Shown: positions 46,388 to 56,396 of the stretch, one piece after another | Layout: the number at the start of each line of letters is the position of its first letter | Position numbering within the stretch: position 1 is the stretch's first letter | NCBI RefSeq assembly: GCF_029203285.1 | Contig: NZ_CP115669.1 | Coordinates: forward strand, 372,001-436,000 | Direction of reading: 5' to 3' | Length of the DNA stretch: 64,000 nt | Source of the DNA: Pseudomonas sp. PSE14 | Lineage (GTDB): Bacteria > Pseudomonadota > Gammaproteobacteria > Pseudomonadales > Pseudomonadaceae | The notes under the pieces: generated by a model | Databases searched by the model: none | What the model was told of the DNA's origin: nothing | Seen by the model: only the letters and a program-made list of their open reading frames with translations | Made by a program: the position numbers and the translations under genes

Positions 46388-49300
46388 ATGGGTGATCGGC
46401 ACGATTATGTCGCCCTGGAATGGGTAAAAGGCGAGATTGCCGAAACGCTCAAGCAGGCGCGGCAGGCGCTCGAATCCTACGTCGAGAATCCCCAGGACCC
46501 GACGCGGATGGGCTTTTGCCTGGCCTATATCCACCAGGTGCGGGGCACCCTGCAGATGGTGGAGTTCTACGGCGCGGCACTGCTCGCCGAAGAGATGGAG
46601 CACCTGACCCAGGCGCTGATCGACCAGCGCGTCACCAGCCAGGGCGAGGCCCTGGAAGTGCTGATGCAGGCGATCCTGCAACTACCGGTGTACCTGGATC
46701 GCATCCAGAGCGCCCGCCGCGACCTGCCGATGGTCGTGCTGCCGCTGCTCAACGACCTGCGCACCGCCCGTGGCGAGAAGCTGCTGTCGGAAACCAGCCT
46801 GTTCGCCCCCGACCTCTCTCGCGGCGCCGCGGCGCTGCCGGTGGATGCCCTGGCGCGCCTGCGTACCGCCGAGTTCACCACGCTGCTGCGCAAGCTGCGG
46901 CAGATGCTGCAGGTCGCTCTGGTCGGCGTCATCCGCAACCAGGACCTGCCGACCAACCTGGGCTACATGGCGCGCGTCTTCGCCCGCCTGGAGTCGCTGT
47001 GCAAGGACGCGCCGCTGGGCCGTCTGTGGGTGATCGCCTCGGCGATCGTCGAAGGCCTGGCCAACGGCAGCATTGCCAACGGCACCTCCATGCGCAACCT
47101 GCTGCGCCAGGTGGACCGCGAGTTCAAGCGCCTGGTCGAGCAGGGCGCCGACGCGATGAACCAGCCGGCGCCGGATGAACTGATCAAGAACCTGCTGTTC
47201 TACGTGGCCAAGGCCTCCGACCAGTCGCCGCGCGTGCGCGCGGTGAAGGACGAGTACCGCCTGGACGACGCCCTGCCCGGCGCGGCGGTGGTCGACGAGG
47301 AGCGTGCCCGCCTGGCCGGCCCCGACCGCGACGCCATGCGTTCGGTGGTGGGCGCGTTGTGCGAGGAGCTGGTACGGGTCAAGGACAGCCTCGACCTTTT
47401 CGTGCGCAGCGACCGCAGCGTGGTGGGCGAGCTGGAAAGCCTGCTGGCACCGCTCAAGCAGATCGCCGACACCCTCGCGGTGCTGGGCTTCGGCCAGCCG
47501 CGCAAGGTCATCCTCGACCAGATCGACGTGGTCGGCGCCCTGGCGCGCGGCCAGCGCAAGCCCGACGATGCGACGCTGATGGACGTGGCCGGCGCGCTGC
47601 TCTACGTGGAGGCGACCCTGGCCGGCATGGTCGGCCCGAGCGAGCAGCCGGGCAGCGAGGAAAGCCGCCTGCCGACCACCGATGTCGAGCAGATCCACCA
47701 GGTGGTGATCAAGGAAGCGCGCAATGGCCTGGAGCTGGCCAAGGACGCGATCATCGAGTTCATCGCCTCGCAATGGAACCACCAGCACCTGGCCCGCGTG
47801 CCGGAGCTGCTGACGCAAGTGCGCGGTGGTCTGGCGATGATCTCCCAGGAACGTGCGGCGAAACTGCTGGAATCCTGCAATCGCTACATCCAGGAACAAC
47901 TGCTGGTGCGCCAGGCCGTGCCGGACTGGCACAGCCTCGACACCCTCGCCGACGCCATGACCAGCGTCGAGTACTACCTGGAGCGCCTGTCCGAGGACCA
48001 GGGCACCCAGGGCGACCTGATTCTCGACGTGGCCGAGGAAAGCCTGGAAAGCCTGGGCTACTCCCTCAAGCCGCGCCCGTCGATCCTCGATGCCGTCGAG
48101 CCGCCGGCTCCGGCGCCGCTGGACAATCCGCTGGATGAAATCGATGTGCTCGCCAGCGCGGCCCTGGCCGCCGACCTTGCCGCCGAGCCGGAGCTGCCGG
48201 AGGCGCCGAGCGCCCCGCTGGCGGCGCTGGGTGAGCCGGTGGAAGAACTACCCGACGCCACGGTAGACGATTTCAGCACCCTGGCACCGACGGAGGAACT
48301 GACCCTCGACGATCTCCAGGTCGAAGCGCCGACGTTCGAACCACCGCAACTCGATACCAAGCCAGTGGCCGATCTGGGCGCAGGGGTGCTGGACGAACCA
48401 GACGCCGCGCCGGAGGCCAGCCAGGAGGCGCTCGAGGGGCTGAACTGGGGCCAAAGCCTGCTGGATGAGCCGGCTGCCGCGCCAGTCGACCTTGCTGCGG
48501 ATGCCCCGCTGGAGCCCCTGGCGCTGGATGCCCCGGCTCCGGAGCTGGGCGAACCGGCCTGGGAGCTGGACAACATCGTCGAACCCGTGGCCTCGGAAGA
48601 TAACCTCTGGGAGTCGCTCGACCTGAGCGCCGAGCCCAACGAGCTTCCCGCCCAGCCTGAGCTGAGCGAAGCGCCGGCCAGGACCGACGAGGCGAGCGGT
48701 TCGCTTGAGCCTGTTGGCGACAGCACGCTCGCCGTCGAAGAGGACTGGCTGAGCAGTGACCCGAGCCAGCCGTCTGCGGATGCCATGGCACCGTTGGCGC
48801 TGGATGAGAGCTTCGGCGCCATCGAGCCGGCCCCGGCCGCGCCGATCGTCTCGGCGGACGAGCTGAGCTGGGATGTCGTCGAGCTGCCGGCCGCCGAACA
48901 GCCGCTGGTGAGCGACGACAACTGGACCCTCGGCGAGCTGTCCGAGACGCCCGCCCTGGCCGAAGGCGTCGACCTGAGTCTGGATGCGCCGCTGACCCTG
49001 GACGAACTCCCGGGCGCCACCGAGCCGACCCCGGTCGAGCCGACCACCCTGGCGGACGAGCTGAGCTGGGATGTTGTTGAGTTGCCGGCCGCCGAACAGC
49101 CGCTGGTGAGCGACGACAACTGGACCCTCGGCGAGCTGTCCGAGACTCCCGCCGTCGGCGAGGGCGTGGACCTGAGCCTGGATGCGCCGCTGACCCTGGA
49201 CGAACTCCCAGGCACCCTGGAGTCGGTTCCGACCGCCTCCGCCGCCCCGGCGAACGAACTGAGCTGGGACGTCGATCTGCCGACCACCGAGCAGCCGCTG

Positions 49301-52300
49301 GTCAGCGATGACAACTGGACCCTTGGCGAGCTGTCCGAGACACCCGCCCTGGCCGAAGGCGTCGACTTCAGCCTGGATGCGCCGCTGGCACTGGACGAGC
49401 TCCCTGCCGCCCTCGAGCCGACCCCGGCCGCGCCGATTGCCTCGGCGGATGAGCTGAGCTGGGATGTCGAACTGCCCACCGCCGAACAGCCGCTGGTCAG
49501 CGATGACAACTGGACCCTCGGCGAGCTGCCCGAGACGCCCGCCCTGGCCGACGGCATCGACTTCAGCCTGGATGCGCCGCTGGAGCTGGATGCCCTGGCC
49601 GCTGACAGCAGCGAGCCGCTCGCGCCGGTGGAAGACTGGAACGAACTGGATATCGCCGACCTCGACCTGCCGGAAGTCGAGCTGCCGAGCCCTCCGCCCG
49701 TGCTGGAGCCGGTCGCCGAGCCGGTGGCGAAGCCCCTGTCCCTCGCCGAAGTGATGGCCGCACCCACCCAGGCCATCAACCCGCCGGCGCAGGACGTGCC
49801 GCCCAGCCTGCTGCCGCCACCGGCCGACGAAGAGCCGATGGACGAGGAGCTGCGCGAGGTCTTCATCGAAGAAGCCGGCGAGGTGCTGGAAACCATCGGC
49901 GAGCACCTGCCTGCCTGGCTGGCGAACGGCGACGAGCGCGATGCGCTGACCGAGGTCCGCCGCGCCTTCCACACCCTCAAGGGCAGTGGCCGCATGGTCC
50001 GCGCGCTGGTGATCGGCGAGCTGGCCTGGTCCATCGAAAACCTGCTCAACCGTGTGCTCGACCGCAGCATCTCCACCACCCCGGCCGTGCAGCAGGTGGT
50101 GCAGGACGTGGTTGCACTGATGCCGGAACTGGTCGAGGAGTTCGCCGCCAACGCCCAGCGCCAGCGCGATGATGTTGACCGCCTGGCCGCCACCGCGCAT
50201 GCCCTGGCCAAGGGGCAGCCGGTCCCGCCGCCCAGCGGTGGACAGCCGCAGCCGGACGCTGCTGCCGAGGCCGCCATCGAGGAGGCGAGCGCGCCCGCCG
50301 CATCGAGCAGCGCGGAAGTCGAAGGTGAAAGCCTCGACCCGCAACTGCTGGAAATCTTCCGCAACGAGGCGGAAACCCATCTGGAGACCCTGGTCGGCTT
50401 CCTCGCCGATTGCGCGCAGCAGCTGCCGCAGCCGGTGACCGACGACCTGCAGCGCGCCCTGCATACCCTCAAGGGCAGCGCGCACATGGCGGGCATTCTG
50501 CCGATCGCCGAAATCGCCACGCCGCTCGAGCGGCTGATGAAAGAGTTCAAGACCAACCTGCTGCAGATCGACCTGCGCGAGGCTGAACTGCTGCACGGCG
50601 CCGAGCGTCTGTTCCGGGTCGGCCTGGACCAGCTGTTGGAAGGCCGCCCGCTGGCGCCCATCGACGGCAGCGCCGAACTGCTGGCGCGCATCGCCCAGGT
50701 CCACCAGGAGCGCCTGGAGGCCGCCGAGGCCAAGCGCCGTGGCGAAAGCGGCGAGGGCAGCGATCCGAAGCTGATCGGTATGTTCCTCGCCGAGGGCATG
50801 GACATCCTGCTGGACGCCGAGGACCTGCTGCGGCGCTGGCGCGAACACCCGCAGGAGCGCCAGGAACTGGGCGCCCTGCACGACGAACTGGAAACCCTCA
50901 GCCGCGGCGCGCAGATGGCCGAGCTGCCGCAGATGGCCGAACTGGCCGATGCGCTGCTGGCGGTCTATGGCGCGGTACAGCAGGGTCGCCTGGATGTCGG
51001 CGATGCCTTCTTCAGTGCTGCCGAGGAGGCCCACGAAGCCTTGATCGGCATGATGGACCAGGTGGCCGCGGCCCTGCAGGTCAGCGCCCGCCCGGAACAG
51101 GTCGAGGCCCTGCGTCGCTTGCTGGAATCGCTGGCTGAGCCGGAGCAGGACTTCGTCGACCTGGAGAGCCTGACTGCTGATGACTTCCCGGCGGAGGACG
51201 AAGAGTTCCTCCTCGACACCCGCCCGGTGGCCGAGGAAGACCTGCCGGACGGCCTGACCTGGCCGCCGCGCAACGACAGCACCGAGCAGGCGCAGCCTGC
51301 CGATGACGACGAAGTCATCACCGCCGCCGATCCGCGTCCGTATGCCGCGCCGCAGCCTCCGCCGCAAGCGCTGGACGAGGAAATGGTCGCGATCTTCCTC
51401 GAAGAAGCGGTGGATATCCTGGATAACGCCGGCCAGGCGCTGGAGAAGTGGCTGCAGTCGCCCGAGGCCCTGGCGGCCCTGTCGACCCTGCAGCGCGACC
51501 TGCACACCCTCAAGGGTGGCGCGCGCATGGCCGAGATCCGCGAGATCGGCGACCTGTCCCACGAACTCGAATCGCTCTACGAAGGGCTGCTGGACCATCG
51601 CTTCCAGCACAGCCCGGCGCTGGGCGGCCTGCTGCGCACCTGCCACGACCGTCTGGCGACCCAGCTCGACCAACTGCAGGCCGGGCAGGCGCTGACCGAC
51701 CCGGCCGATCTGGTGCAGACCATCCGCACCTTTCGGCAGAACCCCGCCGCCGGCTTGAGCGCTTCGCTGGCCCAGGCACCGCTCGAGGTGGACGCCGAAG
51801 CGGAGCAGGAGCAGGAGATCGAACTGGAGCTTCCCGCCGAGCCTGAACTCGCCGCCGAAGCCGAGGAAACCCCGGCGACGCTGCCGGAGGTCGACCTGCA
51901 GTCCTTCCTCGACAAGGCCGAGGCGGATATCGCCGAAACGCCGCAGGACAGCGCGCCGGAACCGGTCGCCGCCGCCGGCTACGAGCTGGACGACGAACAC
52001 GACCAGGAGCTGGTGGAAATCTTCCTCGAGGAAGGTTTCGATATCCTTGAAAGCTCCTCCGGCGCCTTGCAGCGCTGGATGGAAAACGTCGACAACAGCG
52101 TCGAACTGGAGGCTTTGCAGCGGGATCTGCATACCCTCAAGGGCGGCGCGCGGATGGCCGAGATCCGTCCCATCGGCGATCTCGCCCACGAGCTGGAATT
52201 CCTCTACGAAGGCCTGTGCGGCGGGCGCCTGCGGGCCAGTCCCACGCTCTTTGAGCTGCTGCAGCGCTGTCACGACCGTCTCGCCGAGATGCTCGAAGCC

Positions 52301-54814
52301 GTCCAGGGGCACCGCCTGATTCCGGAGGGCGACTCGTTGATCGAGGCGATCCACCGATTTCGCGCAAGCCCCGACGAGCAACTGAGCATCCCCAGTAGCG
52401 TCAGCCTGCAAGCACTGAGCGCCGAGCCGGCCCTGCCGGAAGGTCCGGAAGCGGACATCCTCGATATCTTCCTCGAAGAGGCCGACGACCTCCTCGACGC
52501 CATGGAACAGGCCCTGGGTCGCTGGGACGCCGAGCGCGAAAACGGTGCACTGGACGAGCTGCTGCGCATCCTCCACACCCTCAAGGGCGGTGCGCGCCTG
52601 GCCGGCCAGAGCGGCCTGGGCGACCTGGCCCACGACCTTGAACAGCATCTGTCCGAGGCCCAGCAGCAGGGCGCGCCCTGGCCGGACAGCCTGCTGCTGG
52701 ACGTGCAGTCCGGCTTCGAAGGGTTGCAGGCCGAAGTCGACCAGCTGCGCCAGCACCTGGGCGAAACCGAGGCTAACGTCCCCGAGCCGGCGCCGCTGCC
52801 GAGCGAAGTGCCGACTCCGCCGTCGCTGCCGAGCGTACTGCCCGAAGCCATCATGGCCGCCACCGTGCCGCAGCGCGTCGAGGCGCCGGTGGTGTTGCCG
52901 TTCGTCCGCCGCGCCCAGGAGGCTGCCCAGGAGTCGGCCGCCCGCCGTGCGCCGCAGGAACTGGTGAAAGTCCCCGCGCAGCTGCTGGAAGGCCTGGTCA
53001 ACCTCGCCGGTGAGACCTCCATCTTCCGCGGTCGCGTCGAGCAGCAGGTGAGCGACGTCGGTTCGACCCTGACGGAAATGGAAGCCACCATCGAGCGTGT
53101 GCGCGACCAGCTGCGCCGCCTCGATACCGAAACCCAGGCGCAGATCCTCTCGCGCCACCAGGCCGATGCCGAGCGCGCCGGCTACGAAGACTTCGACCCG
53201 CTGGAGATGGACCGCTACTCGCAGCTGCAGCAGCTCTCGCGCGCGCTGTTCGAGTCCGCCTCCGACTTGTTCGACCTGAAGGAAACCCTGGCCGCGAAGA
53301 ACCGCGACGCCGAGACCCTGCTGCTGCAACAGGCGCGGGTCAACACCGAGCTGCAGGAAGGCCTGATGCGCACCCGCATGGTGCCGTTCGACCGCCTGGT
53401 GCCGCGCCTGCGCCGCATCGTCCGCCAGGTGGCGAACGAGCTGGGCAAGCAGGTCGAGTTCGTGGTCAGCAACGCCGAAGGCGAAATGGACCGCACGGTG
53501 CTCGAACGCATCGTCGCGCCGCTGGAGCACATGCTGCGCAACGCGGTGGACCATGGCATCGAGTCCGGCGAGGCGCGCCGCCTGGCCGGCAAGCCGGAAA
53601 CCGGTACCATCCGCCTGACCCTGGGCCGCGAGGGCGGCGACATCCTCCTGACCCTGGGCGACGACGGCGGCGGCATTCGCCTCGACGCGGTGCGGCGCAA
53701 GGCCATCGAGCGCGGCCTGATGACCGAGGACAGCGACCTGACCGACCACGAGGTGCTGCAGTTCATCCTCGAAGCCGGCTTCAGTACCGCCGAGAAGATC
53801 ACGCAGATCTCCGGCCGCGGCGTCGGCATGGACGTGGCCGCCTCCGAAGTGAAACAACTGGGCGGCTCCATCAGCATCCACTCGACGCTGGGCGAGGGCA
53901 CGCACTTCAACATCCGCCTGCCGTTCACCGTGTCGGTGAACCGCGCGCTGATGGTGCTCTCCGGCGAGGACCTGTACGCCCTGCCGCTGAACACCATCGA
54001 AGGTATCGTGCGGGTTTCCCCCTACGAGCTGGAGGCGCTCTACGAGCAGGCTGCGGCCGAGGGCAGCGCTGCGCCACGCTTCGAATACGCAGGCCAGGAC
54101 TACGAACTGAAGTACCTGGGCGACCTGCTCAATAACGGCCAGCACCCGAAACTGGTGGGCCAATCGCTGCCGCTGCCGGTGATCCTGGTGCGCTCGGCGG
54201 ACCACGCCGTGGCGGTGCAGGTCGATGCCCTGGCGGGCTCCCGCGAAATCGTGGTGAAGGGCCTCGGCGCGCAGTTCGCCGGGGTCGCCGGCATCTCCGG
54301 CGCGACCATCCTCGGTGACGGCCGCGTGGTGGTGATTCTCGACCTGCTGGCGACTATCCGCGTGCGCCATGCCCACGCGCTGCAAGCCCAGCCGCGCCGC
54401 CAGCTGGCAGGCCCTGCGGCGGCGGAAGTCGAACACCAGCGCCCGACCCTGGTCATGGTGGTGGACGACTCGGTCACCGTGCGCAAGGTCACCAGCCGCC
54501 TGCTGGAACGCAACGGCATGAACGTGCTGACTGCCAAGGACGGGGTCGACGCCATCGCCCAGCTGCAGGATCACAAGCCCGACATCATGCTGCTGGACAT
54601 CGAGATGCCGCGCATGGACGGCTTCGAGGTGGCGACCCTGGTGCGCCACGACGAACAACTCAAGGACCTGCCGATCATCATGATCACCTCGCGAACCGGC
54701 GAGAAGCACCGCGATCGTGCCCTGGCCATCGGCGTCAACCAGTACCTGGGCAAGCCGTACCAGGAAACTGAACTGCTGGAGAGCATCCTGAGCCTGGTGA
54801 AGTCCCATGTCTGA
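46388..54814 (+). CDS. chpA: Hybrid chemosensory histidine kinase ChpA
   Basis: 2808 residues from the ATG at 46388 (GGAG 5 nt before); an ATG at 46373 would add 5. P. aeruginosa ChpA is about 2472 as I recall. Histidine phosphotransfer sites: His49 (HQVRG), His1195 and His1359 (HTLKGS), His1706, His1915 and His2063 (HTLKGG). A degenerate site has Glu1502-Thr1503 (ETLSRG). Then CheA dimerisation and ATPase domains (RNAVDHGIE, GDDGGGIRL, GRGVGMD), a CheW domain, and a C-terminal receiver (VVDDS, LLDIEMP). The acidic linker before His1195 holds a tandem repeat. It phosphorylates PilG and PilH. Confidence 0.97.
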   Translation: MGDRHDYVALEWVKGEIAETLKQARQALESYVENPQDPTRMGFCLAYIHQVRGTLQMVEFYGAALLAEEMEHLTQALIDQRVTSQGEALEVLMQAILQLPVYLDRIQSARRDLPMVVLPLLNDLRTARGEKLLSETSLFAPDLSRGAAALPVDALARLRTAEFTTLLRKLRQMLQVALVGVIRNQDLPTNLGYMARVFARLESLCKDAPLGRLWVIASAIVEGLANGSIANGTSMRNLLRQVDREFKRLVEQGADAMNQPAPDELIKNLLFYVAKASDQSPRVRAVKDEYRLDDALPGAAVVDEERARLAGPDRDAMRSVVGALCEELVRVKDSLDLFVRSDRSVVGELESLLAPLKQIADTLAVLGFGQPRKVILDQIDVVGALARGQRKPDDATLMDVAGALLYVEATLAGMVGPSEQPGSEESRLPTTDVEQIHQVVIKEARNGLELAKDAIIEFIASQWNHQHLARVPELLTQVRGGLAMISQERAAKLLESCNRYIQEQLLVRQAVPDWHSLDTLADAMTSVEYYLERLSEDQGTQGDLILDVAEESLESLGYSLKPRPSILDAVEPPAPAPLDNPLDEIDVLASAALAADLAAEPELPEAPSAPLAALGEPVEELPDATVDDFSTLAPTEELTLDDLQVEAPTFEPPQLDTKPVADLGAGVLDEPDAAPEASQEALEGLNWGQSLLDEPAAAPVDLAADAPLEPLALDAPAPELGEPAWELDNIVEPVASEDNLWESLDLSAEPNELPAQPELSEAPARTDEASGSLEPVGDSTLAVEEDWLSSDPSQPSADAMAPLALDESFGAIEPAPAAPIVSADELSWDVVELPAAEQPLVSDDNWTLGELSETPALAEGVDLSLDAPLTLDELPGATEPTPVEPTTLADELSWDVVELPAAEQPLVSDDNWTLGELSETPAVGEGVDLSLDAPLTLDELPGTLESVPTASAAPANELSWDVDLPTTEQPLVSDDNWTLGELSETPALAEGVDFSLDAPLALDELPAALEPTPAAPIASADELSWDVELPTAEQPLVSDDNWTLGELPETPALADGIDFSLDAPLELDALAADSSEPLAPVEDWNELDIADLDLPEVELPSPPPVLEPVAEPVAKPLSLAEVMAAPTQAINPPAQDVPPSLLPPPADEEPMDEELREVFIEEAGEVLETIGEHLPAWLANGDERDALTEVRRAFHTLKGSGRMVRALVIGELAWSIENLLNRVLDRSISTTPAVQQVVQDVVALMPELVEEFAANAQRQRDDVDRLAATAHALAKGQPVPPPSGGQPQPDAAAEAAIEEASAPAASSSAEVEGESLDPQLLEIFRNEAETHLETLVGFLADCAQQLPQPVTDDLQRALHTLKGSAHMAGILPIAEIATPLERLMKEFKTNLLQIDLREAELLHGAERLFRVGLDQLLEGRPLAPIDGSAELLARIAQVHQERLEAAEAKRRGESGEGSDPKLIGMFLAEGMDILLDAEDLLRRWREHPQERQELGALHDELETLSRGAQMAELPQMAELADALLAVYGAVQQGRLDVGDAFFSAAEEAHEALIGMMDQVAAALQVSARPEQVEALRRLLESLAEPEQDFVDLESLTADDFPAEDEEFLLDTRPVAEEDLPDGLTWPPRNDSTEQAQPADDDEVITAADPRPYAAPQPPPQALDEEMVAIFLEEAVDILDNAGQALEKWLQSPEALAALSTLQRDLHTLKGGARMAEIREIGDLSHELESLYEGLLDHRFQHSPALGGLLRTCHDRLATQLDQLQAGQALTDPADLVQTIRTFRQNPAAGLSASLAQAPLEVDAEAEQEQEIELELPAEPELAAEAEETPATLPEVDLQSFLDKAEADIAETPQDSAPEPVAAAGYELDDEHDQELVEIFLEEGFDILESSSGALQRWMENVDNSVELEALQRDLHTLKGGARMAEIRPIGDLAHELEFLYEGLCGGRLRASPTLFELLQRCHDRLAEMLEAVQGHRLIPEGDSLIEAIHRFRASPDEQLSIPSSVSLQALSAEPALPEGPEADILDIFLEEADDLLDAMEQALGRWDAERENGALDELLRILHTLKGGARLAGQSGLGDLAHDLEQHLSEAQQQGAPWPDSLLLDVQSGFEGLQAEVDQLRQHLGETEANVPEPAPLPSEVPTPPSLPSVLPEAIMAATVPQRVEAPVVLPFVRRAQEAAQESAARRAPQELVKVPAQLLEGLVNLAGETSIFRGRVEQQVSDVGSTLTEMEATIERVRDQLRRLDTETQAQILSRHQADAERAGYEDFDPLEMDRYSQLQQLSRALFESASDLFDLKETLAAKNRDAETLLLQQARVNTELQEGLMRTRMVPFDRLVPRLRRIVRQVANELGKQVEFVVSNAEGEMDRTVLERIVAPLEHMLRNAVDHGIESGEARRLAGKPETGTIRLTLGREGGDILLTLGDDGGGIRLDAVRRKAIERGLMTEDSDLTDHEVLQFILEAGFSTAEKITQISGRGVGMDVAASEVKQLGGSISIHSTLGEGTHFNIRLPFTVSVNRALMVLSGEDLYALPLNTIEGIVRVSPYELEALYEQAAAEGSAAPRFEYAGQDYELKYLGDLLNNGQHPKLVGQSLPLPVILVRSADHAVAVQVDALAGSREIVVKGLGAQFAGVAGISGATILGDGRVVVILDLLATIRVRHAHALQAQPRRQLAGPAAAEVEHQRPTLVMVVDDSVTVRKVTSRLLERNGMNVLTAKDGVDAIAQLQDHKPDIMLLDIEMPRMDGFEVATLVRHDEQLKDLPIIMITSRTGEKHRDRALAIGVNQYLGKPYQETELLESILSLVKSHV
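48854..49600 (+). repeat. Four-copy tandem repeat inside chpA
   Basis: Units begin at 48854, 49052, 49250 and 49445; periods are 198, 198 and 195 nt (66, 66 and 65 codons). Each codes for an acidic block with DELSWDV or NELSWDV, EQPLVSDDNWTLGEL and LDAPL-LD. Reading frame is kept. Looser W-containing acidic blocks (DNLWESLDLS, EDWLSSDPS) precede it. About residues 823-1071 of the protein. Confidence 0.95.
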
Positions 54815-55838
54815 GCAGAGCACGCCGCGTATCGCGGTCATCGCCGATACCTCCCTGCAACGCCACGTGCTGGCGCAGGCGCTTGCCGGCCACGGCTACC
54901 AGGTGGTGCTCAACGCCGACCCGGCGCGCCTGGACGGCGAGCAACTGGACGCCTGCGAGACCGACCTGTGGCTGGTGGACCTGGCCCAGCAGGAAGATTC
55001 GCCCCTGGTGGACAACCTGCTGGAGCAGTCGCGGATACCCGTGCTGTTCGGCGAGGGGCACGCGCCGGAGCGGCATTCCGAACATTACCCGCGCTGGGAA
55101 CGGCGCCTGGTCTCCAAGCTGCGCAAGCTGGTGGGCGACCCCAGCGCCGGTGTTGGCCGCAGTCTCGCGGCGCTGCTCGATGAAGCGCAGCGGCCCAGCC
55201 GTGTGGCGCTGCCCGACGACCTCGCCGCATCGCCGTTGAAAGCCGGCGAGCCGGCCGCGCAGGTCTGGCTGCTGGCGGCGTCGATGGGCGGCCCGGCGGC
55301 GGTGAAGGCCTTCCTCGATGCGCTGCCCGGCGCCCTGCCAGTCGGTTTTCTCTATGCCCAGCACATTGATCCGGCGTTCGAGGCCAACCTGCCGCAGGCA
55401 GTCGGCCGTCACAGCCAGTGGCATGTGAACACCGTGCGCGACGGCGATCCGGTGCGTTGCGGCGAAGTGGTGGTGGTGCCGATCAGCCAGGAGCTGGGGT
55501 TCGACGGCGAAGCGCGGATGCGCGTCCTCGATCGTGCCTGGCCGGAGCCCTACAGCCCGTCCGTCGACCAGATGATGCTCAACCTGGCCCAGCAGTACGG
55601 TGATCGCTGTGGCGTGATCGTCTTCAGCGGCATGTGCAGCGATGGCAGCGCGGCGGCGGCCTACGTGCGCCGGCAGGGCGCGGAAATCTGGACCCAGCGT
55701 GCCGACAGTTGCGCCTGTTCGAGCATGCCCGACAGCCTGCGCGAAGGGGGCTACAGCACGTTCTCGGGCGATCCGCGCGAGCTCGCGGCGACGCTGGTCA
55801 ACCATCTGGCCGCCCAATGCGTGGCCGAACTAACGTGA
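54807..55838 (+). CDS. chpB: CheB-type methylesterase ChpB
   Basis: 343 residues. C-terminal CheB domain with Ser159 (AASMGG), His186 (AQHID) and Asp279 (GMCSDG). The N-terminal 110 residues resemble a receiver but the usual acidic pocket is degenerate, so control by phosphorylation is doubtful. Should demethylate PilJ. Overlaps chpA by 8 nt. Confidence 0.95.
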   Translation: MSEQSTPRIAVIADTSLQRHVLAQALAGHGYQVVLNADPARLDGEQLDACETDLWLVDLAQQEDSPLVDNLLEQSRIPVLFGEGHAPERHSEHYPRWERRLVSKLRKLVGDPSAGVGRSLAALLDEAQRPSRVALPDDLAASPLKAGEPAAQVWLLAASMGGPAAVKAFLDALPGALPVGFLYAQHIDPAFEANLPQAVGRHSQWHVNTVRDGDPVRCGEVVVVPISQELGFDGEARMRVLDRAWPEPYSPSVDQMMLNLAQQYGDRCGVIVFSGMCSDGSAAAAYVRRQGAEIWTQRADSCACSSMPDSLREGGYSTFSGDPRELAATLVNHLAAQCVAELT

Positions 55839-55854
55839 TAGCTGGAGTGGTGCG

Positions 55855-56355
55855 ATGAGTGATCTTTCCGTGGTCAAGGAAGGTGGCCAGCCCGCCGTGG
55901 CGACCAACGCCGCGCCGGACAGCCTGACCGGCCTGCTGGTGCCGCTGGCCGGCCGCAACCTGCTGCTGCCCAACGTGGCGGTGGCCGAACTGATCACCTA
56001 CCGCGCACCGCACCCGGTGGACGGCCTGCCGTCCTGGTACCTGGGGCAGGTGGCCTGGCGCGACCTGCGCCTGCCGCTGCTGTCCTTCGAGGCGGCGTCC
56101 GGCGGCCAGGCGCAAGTCAGCGCCGGTGCCCGGGTGCTCGTGCTCAACGCCCTCGGTGGGCGGCCCAACGTCAAGTTCCTTGCCCTGCTGGTGCAAGGCA
56201 TTCCGCGCTCGCTGAAAGTCGGCGCCGACCTGCAGCGCGCCGATGTGCCGCTGGCGCGGCTGGAACTGGATGCGGTGAACCTGGGCGACGAGCAGGCGCG
56301 CATTCCCGACCTGATCGCGCTGGAGCAGATGCTGGCCGATTCCGGCCTGATCTGA
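55855..56355 (+). CDS. chpC: CheW-like adaptor ChpC
   Basis: 166 residues. CheW domain (LLVPLAGRNLLLPNVAVAEL, GQVAWRDLRLPLLSFE). In P. aeruginosa ChpC is thought to link other receptors to ChpA. Starts 16 nt after chpB. Confidence 0.94.
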   Translation: MSDLSVVKEGGQPAVATNAAPDSLTGLLVPLAGRNLLLPNVAVAELITYRAPHPVDGLPSWYLGQVAWRDLRLPLLSFEAASGGQAQVSAGARVLVLNALGGRPNVKFLALLVQGIPRSLKVGADLQRADVPLARLELDAVNLGDEQARIPDLIALEQMLADSGLI

Positions 56356-56396
56356 CGCTCGCACCCCACATCCGCCTGCAAGTGAGCGCCTGATCC

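Noticed and set aside
48854-49600. Possible CRISPR or satellite array
   Set aside because: Unit of about 198 nt without spacers, in frame inside chpA; a protein repeat.
48248-54841. Very long minus-strand open frame opposite chpA
   Set aside because: High GC at third codon positions removes stop codons on the opposite strand. The translation is low-complexity and unlike any family, while the plus strand has clear kinase domains.
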